Part shown: positions 25,378-34,110 of the stretch, piece by piece
How positions within the stretch are numbered: the first letter of the stretch is position 1
Layout: every line of letters begins with the position of its first letter
NCBI RefSeq assembly: GCF_001186365.1
Contig: NZ_LDTZ01000019.1
Span: 1 to 64,000, forward strand
DNA length: 64,000 bases
Reading direction: 5' to 3'
Source of the DNA: Gordonia jacobaea
Lineage (GTDB): Bacteria > Actinomycetota > Actinomycetes > Mycobacteriales > Mycobacteriaceae
The notes under the pieces: generated by a model
The model's database searches: none
What the model was told of the DNA's origin: nothing
The model's input: only the letters and a program-made list of their open reading frames with translations
Made by a program: the position numbers and the translations under genes

Positions 25378-25926
25378 TCACTCCTCCGGAGCGCCGGGGT
25401 TGCAGCGGGTGGCGATCATCGTCGAGTCGTCGACGACGGGTCGCTGCGGTTCGATGTTCCAGCTCGGTTTGTTCGGGTCGACGGCGCGGGCGAAGTTCCA
25501 GTGGCATACGAACTGCGCGTTCATGCCGGGGGTGTCGGCGTCGGGGGCCAGCGCGAGCACCTCGCGCCAGGCGACCTGCGCGCCGTCGTCGGCGATGCTC
25601 GCGCGGCCGTTGGGCGTTGGATAGATCTGCAGGCTCGGCCCGACGGCCGTGCTGACCCACGTGACGTGGTCGACGTATGGTGGCGGGTGCGCCGGATCGA
25701 AGACTGGAGCCGCCGACGGTGCCCCAGACGCAGCACCCGACGGCGCCCCGGAGCCAGACGCAGCACCCGACACACTCGACTCGGCCCCAGGCCCCGACAC
25801 ACTCGATGCCGACGCGGACGTCGGCGCGCTCGACGTCGAGTCCGCGCCGCAGCCAGTCAGTGCAAAAGCGAGCGCCACCATCAACGAGAGCACCGCGGCG
25901 GCGCGCATCGTCCGGAATGTTCTCAC
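25378..25926 (-). CDS. Secreted lipoprotein, DUF2599-like
   Basis: A 182-residue exported lipoprotein. The signal peptide ends FALTGC with the lipidated Cys near residue 26. A Ser/Ala/Gly/Pro-rich linker (residues 27-75) leads to a C-terminal domain with a conserved-looking pattern: VDHVTWVSTAVGPSLQIYPT, VAWREVLAL, FVCHWNFARA and MIATRCNPG. The two Cys residues there could form a disulphide. This resembles the DUF2599 family of mycobacterial secreted proteins, function unknown. I chose the GTG at 25926 because TACCGT lies seven bases upstream and the resulting signal peptide has a proper basic N-region. Confidence 0.65.
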   Translation of the reverse strand: MRTFRTMRAAAVLSLMVALAFALTGCGADSTSSAPTSASASSVSGPGAESSVSGAASGSGAPSGAASGAPSAAPVFDPAHPPPYVDHVTWVSTAVGPSLQIYPTPNGRASIADDGAQVAWREVLALAPDADTPGMNAQFVCHWNFARAVDPNKPSWNIEPQRPVVDDSTMIATRCNPGAPEE

Positions 25927-25962
25927 CGCTTCGACGGTAGTCGGCGGAGTAGGGTTCGAGGC
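25927..25962. promoter_or_regulatory. 36-base divergent promoter region, both genes leaderless
   Basis: TACCGT (minus strand, 25934-25939) and TAGGGT (plus strand, 25950-25955) each end seven bases before a GTG start. The two promoters must overlap in their -35 regions. Confidence 0.5.
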
Positions 25963-27093
25963 GTGACCTTCCGGCACGCGCTCCGATTCTGCGTGATCGC
26001 TGCGCTGGTCATGGTCATCGCCGCCGCGTGCGGCCAACCTGCTCCCAGAACGCTCGACGACGAGTCGGCGGCACCTTCGGCGCACCACGACTTCGCGGGC
26101 AGGGTGGCGACGACAGAAACCGGGCTCACACTCGACGGACGCACCTGGTTTCCCGCAGGTTTCAACAGCTACCAGCTCGGCACCGATTGGGCGATCAATG
26201 TGGGATGCGGCGCCCAGGTCGATCTCGACGAGTACTTCGGCAAGCTCCCTCCGCGTGCGCTAACGCGATTCAACCTCTACTCGGCGTTCATCGTCGACAA
26301 GAAGACCGGCAGAAACAACTTTTCACGGCTCGACGCCGTCTTCGCCGCAGCCAAGCGGCACAACCAGATGATCCTGCCGGTGCTGACCGGGAGCTCCGGC
26401 GCGTGCGAGAACGAGAAGTTCAAAGAGCGTTCCTGGTACCAGAGCGGTTGGCGCACAACTGAAATCGCTGCGGCAATGACCTTCGACGACTGGCTGTCCA
26501 CTGCGATCAAACGCTGGCACGACGAACCGACGCTCGCGGGCTGGGAGCCGGTCGGAGAGCCCGAGGCGAGCAACTGCGGAGCCACGGGATGCGCCTGGCA
26601 GACACGTACCTGTCCAGCGAACGGCGCGGCGGTTCTGCGTACGTTCTTCGACGAAATCGGCCAACGCATCAGGGCCATCGACTCCAAGCACCCGATCTTC
26701 GCAGGCTTCGTCGGGGGCGACCAATGTGGGCTCACGGGAGGCGATTACGCGCGCGTCGCCGCATCCCACGGCCTCGACGTTCTCGACTACCACGACTACA
26801 GCGCTGGCGGCGCGATCGCACCAGGTGGCAGCAATCTCCCTGCGCGCCTTACCCAGGCAAGGAGTCTCGGTAAACCGTTGATGGTCAACGAGATCGGGAT
26901 CGAGGCCGGGTCGTGTCTGCCGCTCGACACTCGCGCACGCCAGTTCACCAGCAAGTACGAGTCGCTACGCTCGGTCGGGGTAGCGGGTGCCCTGCTGTGG
27001 GCATTCGTCCCCGACCCGCGGCTCGACGACTGCACGTTCGACATCGGCTACGACGACCCCGCCTGGCAGGTCGTTGCACACGAGATCTCCTGA
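25963..27093 (+). CDS. Secreted GH5-like glycoside hydrolase lipoprotein
   Basis: A 376-residue lipoprotein (lipidated Cys near residue 23 in VIAAACG) with a cellulase/mannanase-like (GH-A clan) barrel. FPAGFNSYQLG near residue 63 is the first strand, as in GH5 mannanases. The likely acid/base Glu is in GWEPVGEPEA (E199) and the nucleophile is in LMVNEIGIEAG (E310). The clan usually has Asn before the acid/base Glu; here it is Gly. Paired Cys residues suggest disulphides. It faces the end of the polysaccharide operon at 27102 with only eight bases between, so it may trim that polymer at the cell surface. Confidence 0.78.
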   Translation: MTFRHALRFCVIAALVMVIAAACGQPAPRTLDDESAAPSAHHDFAGRVATTETGLTLDGRTWFPAGFNSYQLGTDWAINVGCGAQVDLDEYFGKLPPRALTRFNLYSAFIVDKKTGRNNFSRLDAVFAAAKRHNQMILPVLTGSSGACENEKFKERSWYQSGWRTTEIAAAMTFDDWLSTAIKRWHDEPTLAGWEPVGEPEASNCGATGCAWQTRTCPANGAAVLRTFFDEIGQRIRAIDSKHPIFAGFVGGDQCGLTGGDYARVAASHGLDVLDYHDYSAGGAIAPGGSNLPARLTQARSLGKPLMVNEIGIEAGSCLPLDTRARQFTSKYESLRSVGVAGALLWAFVPDPRLDDCTFDIGYDDPAWQVVAHEIS

Positions 27094-27101
27094 CACGGGC
27101 C

Positions 27102-28778
27102 TCACGACGTCCGCGGATTCACCTCGTACACACGCCAATTCGGCATGTTGGCACCCTGGTTGCGGGCCTCGAGGACGAGTGTTGAGATCTGATCGCCGTT
27201 GTCGTACAGCGTGGGGTATCGAATGTTCAATGCGTCCGACGACCCGCGGCCGGCTCGCGGCACCGCGAGCAGGAACCGCACTCCGAACCGAGCGGGTTCG
27301 TTCAAGATCTGGTCGAAGTCCTGATCCGACGGAATCACGAACTGCTTCGGATGTCGGGACTGCACGACGACGGCGAATCCGTAGACGGTGTCGGTGAGCA
27401 CGCTGCCGTCCGGCAGATGCAGCGAGTCGAGGTACTCTGCGAGCGCCCGCTCCGTGGAGAACGACCGCAGCACTCGCGCTTCGTCGAGGTAGCGCTTTTC
27501 CGTCGAATCGGGTTTGGGCGCAACGACAGAGCGGTATGCGAACTCCTGTGGCGCATACGTCGGCGACGTCATGCCGGCGGCGGTGACGGGGAGTCCCACC
27601 ACGAATGCGAGGACCGCGACGGTGCCGATCACACCGTAGCGCCACCCTCGTCCCGCGCGTGGATTCGCTTGCGGCAGTGACGCTCGCGGTCCGAGTCGAC
27701 GATACGGTTCGACGCGACGCGCCGGGGTGGCGAGCAGCGCGGTCACCGCGGCCAACAAGATGATCGTCATGTAGAAGCGCAAGAACCCGAAAGTGGTTCC
27801 GCGGACGTAGCTCAGTACCTGAAACGCAACAACGGCACCGATGATCAGGACCGGTACCGCGAGCGGGTACAGCCGGTGTCGGCGAATACGCACCCACGCG
27901 ACGAGAACGAACAGCACGATGTACAGCGGCGCGAGGATGAGTAGTTCGGTAATCGAGAAACGCAGTGCCTCAATGCCGGTCGCGCTGCCCGTGCCACCCG
28001 ACTGATCGATGATCGCGGTGTTTCCGTACTGCGAGGTGAACTGCGCGAACGCCTGGCCTGTGATCAGCCAACTCGTGATTGCCCAGACGATGAACGCCAG
28101 CAGGCTCGGCGACGCGACGAGCACGACGTCGAGCAGCGCCCGCTGCGCGCGCAGCCTGCGCCCGACTGCTTTGTCGGAACGTCGATACGTCACGAATGCC
28201 ACAAAACACCCTGCGACGAATGCTGCGACCGCGCCGTCGTATCTCGTGAGGTAGGCGAGGCCGAGAGCGATTCCGGCGACAATCAATTCGTGTACGTCGT
28301 CGGTGTCGACCCACCGGATCAACCGTCGGACTGCCCACGCGAGAAAGAAGATGTACGGCGCTTCGCTCATTCCGTTGGCCCCGTACAGGACGATCATGGG
28401 GTTGAGCGCGAACACGAGCGTCACGATGACGGTCATCGCCGGGGGCAGTGCGCGATCGCGCGCCACCCCCGACACCTGCACCACGGCGCCTGCCATGAAC
28501 GCCGACGACATGATCGCGGCCGACAACGCGTCGGTCGTCATCTGCGGCCACCACACCGACAGCGCGGTCAGCGGTAGCTGCACCAGCGCGGTCAGCGGCG
28601 TGAAGATGAATCCTATTGCGGCCAAGTGCGGATCCCGACTGAACAGCACGCTCTGCGCTGCTTGCACGCGCGCCAACGAGTCGCCGAAGTAGGCGTGCAC
28701 GCCGACGGCCAGGTATACGCCGAAAGACAGGTAGGCCAGCCACACGACGAGCCACAGCGCGACGGATCGACGGGTCAT
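27102..28778 (-). CDS. Multi-spanning GT-C-like membrane glycosyltransferase
   Basis: A 558-residue integral membrane protein with about ten to twelve helices and a C-terminal extracytoplasmic domain from about residue 420. The first periplasmic loop HAYFGDSLARVQAAQSVL has the Asp expected of GT-C/ArnT-type enzymes that use polyprenyl-linked sugars. ALNPMIVLYGANGMSEAPYI near residue 125 is another recurring segment of such actinobacterial proteins. It is the last gene of the four-gene operon, overlapping the GT2 gene by four bases. It probably modifies or feeds the polysaccharide made by the GT2. Catalysis is inferred, not shown. Confidence 0.7.
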   Translation of the reverse strand: MTRRSVALWLVVWLAYLSFGVYLAVGVHAYFGDSLARVQAAQSVLFSRDPHLAAIGFIFTPLTALVQLPLTALSVWWPQMTTDALSAAIMSSAFMAGAVVQVSGVARDRALPPAMTVIVTLVFALNPMIVLYGANGMSEAPYIFFLAWAVRRLIRWVDTDDVHELIVAGIALGLAYLTRYDGAVAAFVAGCFVAFVTYRRSDKAVGRRLRAQRALLDVVLVASPSLLAFIVWAITSWLITGQAFAQFTSQYGNTAIIDQSGGTGSATGIEALRFSITELLILAPLYIVLFVLVAWVRIRRHRLYPLAVPVLIIGAVVAFQVLSYVRGTTFGFLRFYMTIILLAAVTALLATPARRVEPYRRLGPRASLPQANPRAGRGWRYGVIGTVAVLAFVVGLPVTAAGMTSPTYAPQEFAYRSVVAPKPDSTEKRYLDEARVLRSFSTERALAEYLDSLHLPDGSVLTDTVYGFAVVVQSRHPKQFVIPSDQDFDQILNEPARFGVRFLLAVPRAGRGSSDALNIRYPTLYDNGDQISTLVLEARNQGANMPNWRVYEVNPRTS

Positions 28779-30370
28779 TGAGCCGCCTGCGTCGACGGAG
28801 CCGTACCCGACGAACCCGTACCCGACGAAGCCGACGTGTCAGAAGCACCGGAAGCGTCGGTCGTGTCAGACGGACTGGCGTCGGACGTGAGTCCGTGGGC
28901 GGTCTTCTCCCAGTACGACGGCCGAAACAGCAACTGCCACATGCCCTTGATCGCCGCGATGCTCATCATCACCCAGTAGAACGGGACGATGAGCCCCGAC
29001 CAGAGCAGTTCGCCGCGGTCGTCCTCCCGATTCGCGACGAGCGTCATATAGATCGCCGCGCTGTTACCGATGACGAACGAGATCAGCGACAGGTAGTAGA
29101 TCGGCCCGGGGAAGAGCTGCGCGACGAACGCCGGCTGCCCGGCGATCCACACGATCAGGATGAGCCAGAAGATCATGTTCATACACGCGATGAAGGGAGT
29201 GCCTGCGATCAGCAGGGTGAACCGAATCATCCCGAGCAGACCCATGAAGTGGAAGAGGCGCCGCGGCCTGCGCATGTGCACGAGCCACGTCTGCATGTAG
29301 CCCTTGTACCAACGCGACCGCTGACGAATCCAGTTGATGCCGTCCACATTTGCTTCTTCGAGCGTGACCGAGTCGAGCACAGCGGTGCGGTAACCCTCGC
29401 CTGCGATGCGGACCCCGAGATCGGCGTCCTCGGTGACGTTGAACGGATCCCACGCACCGAGCTCGATGAGCATGTCCTTGCGGAAGTGATTCGACGTCCC
29501 GCCCAACGGAATCGTCGCCTTGCTGACCATCAGTCCCGGCAACAGGTAGCCGAACCAGATGCCGTAGTCGGCGGTGAACCATTGCGTGAGAACGTTGTCG
29601 GTGACGTTGTAGAAGCTCAGCTTGCCCTGCACGCAGATGACGGAATCGTCGTCGAGTTCACGAAACGTCGCGACCACCCTGCGCAACTGGAGCGGGTCGG
29701 GATGATCCTCTGCGTCGAAGATTGTGACGATATCGCCTGTGGCGAAATGCAATCCGTAGTTGCAGGCTTTCGGTTTGGTCCGCGGATCGCCGGGCGGTGT
29801 GAGCACCGAGGTGATGATGGGCGACGAGTCGACCGCGTGAGCGGCCTCGATCGTCGGGGCGTCGTCCTCCTCGAGCAGCAGCAATACCTGCAGCTTCTCC
29901 TGCGGGTATTCGAACGACTCCATCGCCTCGATCAACTGTCCGACGACCTCCGGCTCACCGTATGCGGGAACCAGCACGGTGTACTTCGGCAGGTCGTCGT
30001 CGGCGATCGCACGCGCCGCCTCGTCGGAGATCCGAATCGCACCGTTGACCAGGCCCAGCCGAAATGTGTTGAGCCGCTCGATGAGCGAGACGATGTAGAT
30101 CACCGTCGCGATCGACACCAGCGTCGCCGCGGTACCGACCGGCCAGAACACGAATCCGACGACGATGACGGCGACCACGACGGCACCGATGATCTTCTGC
30201 GTCCGACTGAACGCGACAGACGCGGTCATCATCGGGTCTTCGCGACGCAGCCGGTTGATCGCGTCGTCGAGAGCTGCAGTGCGGTACTTCTCGTCCGAAA
30301 GCAGTTCGTCGACTTCTTCTTTGGTGGTAGGCGAGGCGAATGTCGGTTGCTCCGACGCGGATTCGGTCAT
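28775..30370 (-). CDS. Processive GT2 polysaccharide synthase, BcsA-like core without PilZ
   Basis: An inner-membrane glycosyltransferase of 531 residues. Two N-terminal helices (residues ~58-98) precede the cytoplasmic GT-A domain. All motifs of processive family 2 synthases are present: LLLLEEDD at 163-170, DAED at 219-222, TED at 313-315 and QRSRW at 350-354. Four or so C-terminal helices form the rest of the channel. There is no PilZ domain, unlike BcsA, so c-di-GMP is unlikely to act on it directly. The last 45 residues are Ser/Asp/Thr-rich. It overlaps both neighbours by four bases. The polymer is unknown; a beta-glucan or mannan is plausible given the GH5-like neighbour. Confidence 0.85.
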   Translation of the reverse strand: MTESASEQPTFASPTTKEEVDELLSDEKYRTAALDDAINRLRREDPMMTASVAFSRTQKIIGAVVVAVIVVGFVFWPVGTAATLVSIATVIYIVSLIERLNTFRLGLVNGAIRISDEAARAIADDDLPKYTVLVPAYGEPEVVGQLIEAMESFEYPQEKLQVLLLLEEDDAPTIEAAHAVDSSPIITSVLTPPGDPRTKPKACNYGLHFATGDIVTIFDAEDHPDPLQLRRVVATFRELDDDSVICVQGKLSFYNVTDNVLTQWFTADYGIWFGYLLPGLMVSKATIPLGGTSNHFRKDMLIELGAWDPFNVTEDADLGVRIAGEGYRTAVLDSVTLEEANVDGINWIRQRSRWYKGYMQTWLVHMRRPRRLFHFMGLLGMIRFTLLIAGTPFIACMNMIFWLILIVWIAGQPAFVAQLFPGPIYYLSLISFVIGNSAAIYMTLVANREDDRGELLWSGLIVPFYWVMMSIAAIKGMWQLLFRPSYWEKTAHGLTSDASPSDTTDASGASDTSASSGTGSSGTAPSTQAAQ

Positions 30371-31905
30371 GGCTGATCCTCCCGCCGTACGCCGGACAGT
30401 TGTTCGTTGACGATGTCGCGCCCGGCGTCGAGTACCAGCTGCCGGTCCTTGAAATCAGGGCGGTCGTCGCGGGTCACCGCATTGCCCCGCAGCGTGATGT
30501 CGACCAGCGCACGCAGATTAGACGCGATCGTCAGGTCGGGTTGGGGAAAGTAGGCGTTCGGCTCGTGGTTGTCGACCGACCACACCGACACCTGCTGCGC
30601 GTGCGTACCGTTGCCCCATAGCCAGGTGAGCAGGGTGTAGGTGAGGTACCTCTTGTCGTCGAGGATCACCTCGAGAACTGCTGGGATACCGTGCGGCAGA
30701 ATCACATTGACAGAGTCCGAGAAGCGGTCACCGAACAGGTCGTAGGTGAAGATCTGCGGATAGAGGTCGAACTGCAGCGGGTAAAGCGTTTCGATCGTAT
30801 CGACGACCACCTTGCGCGGGCGGGCCTCCTTGTCGAATGCGATATCCCCGGATCGCTGGATCAGGTTCTGTCGCGCCAACTGCGCACCGCGCCCGTAGAG
30901 GTTGTGGGCGAAGTCGTAGCGCAGCGTCGGCCCATCCTGGCGCCACTCGGGTGGCACCGCCAACGGTGCCTGGGTCGACAATCCCGCGATCGTCGTCACC
31001 GGCGAAGCAACCACTCGCTGAAACGGCAGCAGCAGCGTGATCACAGCACTGACCACGAGCACGGCGATCGCGCCGGCCTTGACCGTCTCGACGCCCGGCT
31101 CGTACAGCGGGCGGTCGAACGGACGCGACGTCGTGTGCCGCCGGCGATGCAGGTACGCGATCAACCCGACGACGAAGACGCTGCCAACCGCGGGGAGTGC
31201 CTGAAACGCGAACAGCGGGGCGTCGGGATGCAGTACGTAGACAACCGCGACGATCACGACCCCGAGCACGACCGCCGCGACGAAGCCGATCAGGGCCGAC
31301 CGTCGATCACGACCGATCGCGATCGCCGCGGCCATCGCCCCGAACACCGTCATCACCAGACCCGCGGACACCTCGTTGCCACCGATACTCAGCAACGCGA
31401 CCCGGTACACAATCGGAAACGTCACCAGCCCGAACAACCACACCCAGTGGTAGCGCATCGTCGGCCGCAGCCCGAACATCAGGATCGAACCGCCGAAGAA
31501 GAACGTCAGCAGGCCGAGGATGTCGAGGTGCGTCAGCAGATACAGCGAACCGGTGAACCGGTTGGTCAGCGCGCCGTCGAAGCAGAACGACAGCAACATC
31601 ACGATGACACCGACGATGATGTCGGTCTGACGATCGCGGATCGCCCGCTCCTCGTGGCGGCGCAACGTGACCCCGTACGCGGCCATGGCGACAAGGACCA
31701 GCACCACCAGGATGTAACTGAGATCCGACTCGTATACGAAGATCTCGCGGTACCACTGCCCGATGTTGTGCCAGTAGGCGACAACCGTCGCCGCGACCAG
31801 CAGCAGCCATCTGAGGAGCAGCCGCGAGACGATCGACCTACCCGCACTCCGCGATTCCTCCGACGACGCGCCGGAGGAGTCAGCGGGTGCCTCGGTGACG
31901 GTCAT
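30367..31905 (-). CDS. Multi-spanning membrane protein of the polysaccharide operon, exosortase-like layout
   Basis: A 512-residue protein with about eight N-terminal helices (residues ~28-265), a further helix near 290, and a C-terminal soluble domain of ~200 residues outside the cell. The order of segments (WHNIGQWYREIFVYESDLSY, then GSILMFGLRPTMRYHWVWLF, then FPIVYRVALLSIGGNEVSAG) recalls exosortase/archaeosortase-like proteins found in exopolysaccharide loci, but I cannot see their Cys-Arg-His catalytic set, so protease activity is doubtful. It lies between the BcsB-like and GT2 genes with four-base overlaps on both sides. I do not recognise the C-terminal domain. Confidence 0.6.
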   Translation of the reverse strand: MTVTEAPADSSGASSEESRSAGRSIVSRLLLRWLLLVAATVVAYWHNIGQWYREIFVYESDLSYILVVLVLVAMAAYGVTLRRHEERAIRDRQTDIIVGVIVMLLSFCFDGALTNRFTGSLYLLTHLDILGLLTFFFGGSILMFGLRPTMRYHWVWLFGLVTFPIVYRVALLSIGGNEVSAGLVMTVFGAMAAAIAIGRDRRSALIGFVAAVVLGVVIVAVVYVLHPDAPLFAFQALPAVGSVFVVGLIAYLHRRRHTTSRPFDRPLYEPGVETVKAGAIAVLVVSAVITLLLPFQRVVASPVTTIAGLSTQAPLAVPPEWRQDGPTLRYDFAHNLYGRGAQLARQNLIQRSGDIAFDKEARPRKVVVDTIETLYPLQFDLYPQIFTYDLFGDRFSDSVNVILPHGIPAVLEVILDDKRYLTYTLLTWLWGNGTHAQQVSVWSVDNHEPNAYFPQPDLTIASNLRALVDITLRGNAVTRDDRPDFKDRQLVLDAGRDIVNEQLSGVRREDQP

Positions 31906-33827
31906 CGCGCGCTGTCGTCACCGGTGTGTCGTCGCCGCAGCAGCTTGAGTCCTGCGGCGACGATCAGGAACAGGATCACCGCTCCCAGGATCACCGCCAC
32001 GACGACGAGCCACCCCAGCGGATGACTGTTCGACGTCTCGTCGTGGGCGCCGGCGTCGGCGTCGACCGTGATCGGATCGCGGCCCGAGATCTTCAGCGCG
32101 GCGTCGCCAGTCGCGTTCGAGGCGTTGTCGGAGAACCAGCGCAGTAGATCGTCGAGGTCACCGGCGTCGTTGGTCGAGGTCGCGACCAGCATGCTGCGGT
32201 CGTCGGACCGCGTCACCTGCAGCGACCCGAACTGCACCTGCGGATTCAGCGTCACCTTCGATTCGGCGCCGGAGGACGAGCGCACGGTGACCGTCCCCGA
32301 CTTCTGCGTCACCGGCAGCGCGACGCCGTCGGGTAGTCCCTCTCCGTCAGCGGCGATCAGCACCGCAGGCTGTGTCGACGACGCGGCGTCGGACATCGAG
32401 ACCACGTCGACGCCGAGCGGCACCGCGGACAACCGCTGCATCGTCGTCATGATCGAGACCGCACGCGCGACGTCGGGGACGTCGCCCTTGGTCCATGCCA
32501 GTTGCGTGCGCGGCATCAGTGACTGTGGCATCGATCCGAGCCCCGCGGGGATCGGCGGATCTGCGGGCGAGCTACGTATCTCGCCTGCCGCAGAGACGCT
32601 CAGCGACCCACGGGCCCCGTTGCCGCAGCCCTCTTTGACGTCGCCACGTTCGAGCGTGACGACCAGCCCGTTGTACCTGCTCAACGCATCGTTTGGCAGG
32701 TCGACCCACTGGTTGAACGCACCCGAGTCATCGGTCTTGATCGTCGCGATGACGCGATCGCCCAGCCGTACCGATACCACCGGCGACGACCCGTTCGCCG
32801 CCGGTGTCGCCGATCCGATGAGTTGCACACGGATGTCCTGCGACGGCCTGCCAAGGCGCGTCTGGTCGATCCCGAGCGTGATCGACGGCCATGCCGACGA
32901 CGTGACGATCTGATCGTTGATGCCCAGATCGGCCAGCGTCTGCACCTCGGGAGTCAGCTGCGGCGCGTCGTGCAGCGGACCGGCGACCGCGGAGGAACTC
33001 TGCGCGATCGGCGACAGACTCGACGTCAGAGCCCGCGCCTGGTTGGTCAGCTCGTTGGCCTGACCGCCGATCACCAGATAGGCCGCGCCATTCTGATTCT
33101 CGACGCTCAGCCCGGCGGGCGCCGCGCTGCTGATCACGATCTGACGTTCGAGCGAATCCGGTTGACCGCTCGGCACGAGCGAGCCCGCACCCAGTGATGC
33201 GACGTCGATGTCGAAGTCGGCGGTGCCGTAGTTCGACGCGACGGACGTCGCCAGACCGACGGCCGCCGACGCCTCTGCACTCGTCGGGTTCTGCGGGACG
33301 AAGATCGTGAGCTTGCGCAGGATCGGGGGAAGGAATTCGGCGACGTTACGCGGGATCGCCTCGCGCCCGGTGAAGGAGAGCGTCGTGTCGCGGATGTGGA
33401 ACGCGTTGTCCGGGTCGAACTGGCAGATTCCGCTCACGGTCAGGTAGGCCCGCAACGTGATATCGGCGGCGTTGCGGGTCACACGAACACCCGCCAGCGG
33501 CAACTCGATCGGCGAGTTCGGCGCCGGATTGATCGGCGTCCGCGAGATCACCCGGTCACCTTGCAGAACGTCGACCGTCCCGCCGGTGACGAACGGCGGG
33601 ACGTCGGTGAACCCGCGCAGTTTGTCCGGCGTCAGGTTCTGTGGCACTGGAATCGAGACGCTGACCTGGGCCTGCTGGCCCGCAAAGGTGATGTCGGGAG
33701 CCGCCCCGATCGATCGCAGTCCCAGCGGAGGTGGTGTGTCGCCCTGCGCTGCCAACGCGTCGCCGACTCCGGATAACGCCAGCACGGCACACAGTGCCGC
33801 GGCGATCACAACAATCCGACGGCACAT
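31902..33827 (-). CDS. BcsB-like polysaccharide export subunit
   Basis: A 641-residue secreted and membrane-anchored protein. A signal peptide (CRRIVVIAAALCAVLALSGV) leads to a large extracytoplasmic region that resembles BcsB, the partner that guides cellulose across the periplasm in Gram-negatives: two jelly-roll-like segments (near RTPINPAPNSPIELPLAGVR and RLGDRVIATIKTDDSGAFNQ) and flavodoxin-like domains between them. A single C-terminal helix (LGWLVVVAVILGAVILFLIV) and a basic tail end it. I chose the ATG at 33827 as giving a clean signal peptide; an ATG at 33947 would add 40 unlikely residues. It is the first gene of the operon. Confidence 0.75.
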   Translation of the reverse strand: MCRRIVVIAAALCAVLALSGVGDALAAQGDTPPPLGLRSIGAAPDITFAGQQAQVSVSIPVPQNLTPDKLRGFTDVPPFVTGGTVDVLQGDRVISRTPINPAPNSPIELPLAGVRVTRNAADITLRAYLTVSGICQFDPDNAFHIRDTTLSFTGREAIPRNVAEFLPPILRKLTIFVPQNPTSAEASAAVGLATSVASNYGTADFDIDVASLGAGSLVPSGQPDSLERQIVISSAAPAGLSVENQNGAAYLVIGGQANELTNQARALTSSLSPIAQSSSAVAGPLHDAPQLTPEVQTLADLGINDQIVTSSAWPSITLGIDQTRLGRPSQDIRVQLIGSATPAANGSSPVVSVRLGDRVIATIKTDDSGAFNQWVDLPNDALSRYNGLVVTLERGDVKEGCGNGARGSLSVSAAGEIRSSPADPPIPAGLGSMPQSLMPRTQLAWTKGDVPDVARAVSIMTTMQRLSAVPLGVDVVSMSDAASSTQPAVLIAADGEGLPDGVALPVTQKSGTVTVRSSSGAESKVTLNPQVQFGSLQVTRSDDRSMLVATSTNDAGDLDDLLRWFSDNASNATGDAALKISGRDPITVDADAGAHDETSNSHPLGWLVVVAVILGAVILFLIVAAGLKLLRRRHTGDDSAR

Positions 33828-33934
33828 GCCCACTCTGCACACCCAATCCCCCGTGACGGGAACTCCACCGATCGCCTCAATGCATCTGGCCGGAAGCACT
33901 TGCACGTTTGAGGTTAATGCTGTGCAGATGCGAC

Positions 33935-33964
33935 TGTCAGCGAACACACATCAGCGTGTCAGCG
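33935..33964. promoter_or_regulatory. Phased TGTCAGCG repeat upstream of the BcsB-like gene
   Basis: TGTCAGCG occurs at 33935-33942 and 33957-33964, 22 bases (two helical turns) apart, with a partial ATCAGCG between. It lies about 110 bases upstream of the operon and could be an activator site. Otherwise the 283-base stretch 33828-34110 shows nothing I can name. Confidence 0.3.
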
Positions 33965-34110
33965 TTGGGACGGTGACCTGCCGCATGTGTGCTGCCGTTG
34001 CAGTTTCGAGTCCATTCCGTGTCCACAGGCTCCACGGCTTCTGGAAGCATGGGCCGCATGTCCAACGGCAGTTGTCGCCGCCTGGGAGGGTTGGCCGGAG
34101 AATCGAGCGG

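Noticed and set aside
25135..25962. N-terminal extension of the GH5-like protein through the repeat region
   Set aside because: The extension is Arg-rich and antisense to the DUF2599-like gene; the GTG at 25963 starts a proper lipoprotein signal peptide.
28778..30376. 532-residue plus-strand frame opposite the GT2 synthase
   Set aside because: Mirrors the full length of a gene with all GT2 motifs; an artefact of codon bias.
30691..32025. 444-residue plus-strand frame opposite the exosortase-like gene
   Set aside because: Extremely Arg/His/Gln/Asp-rich and without any fold-like pattern; an antisense shadow of 30367-31905.
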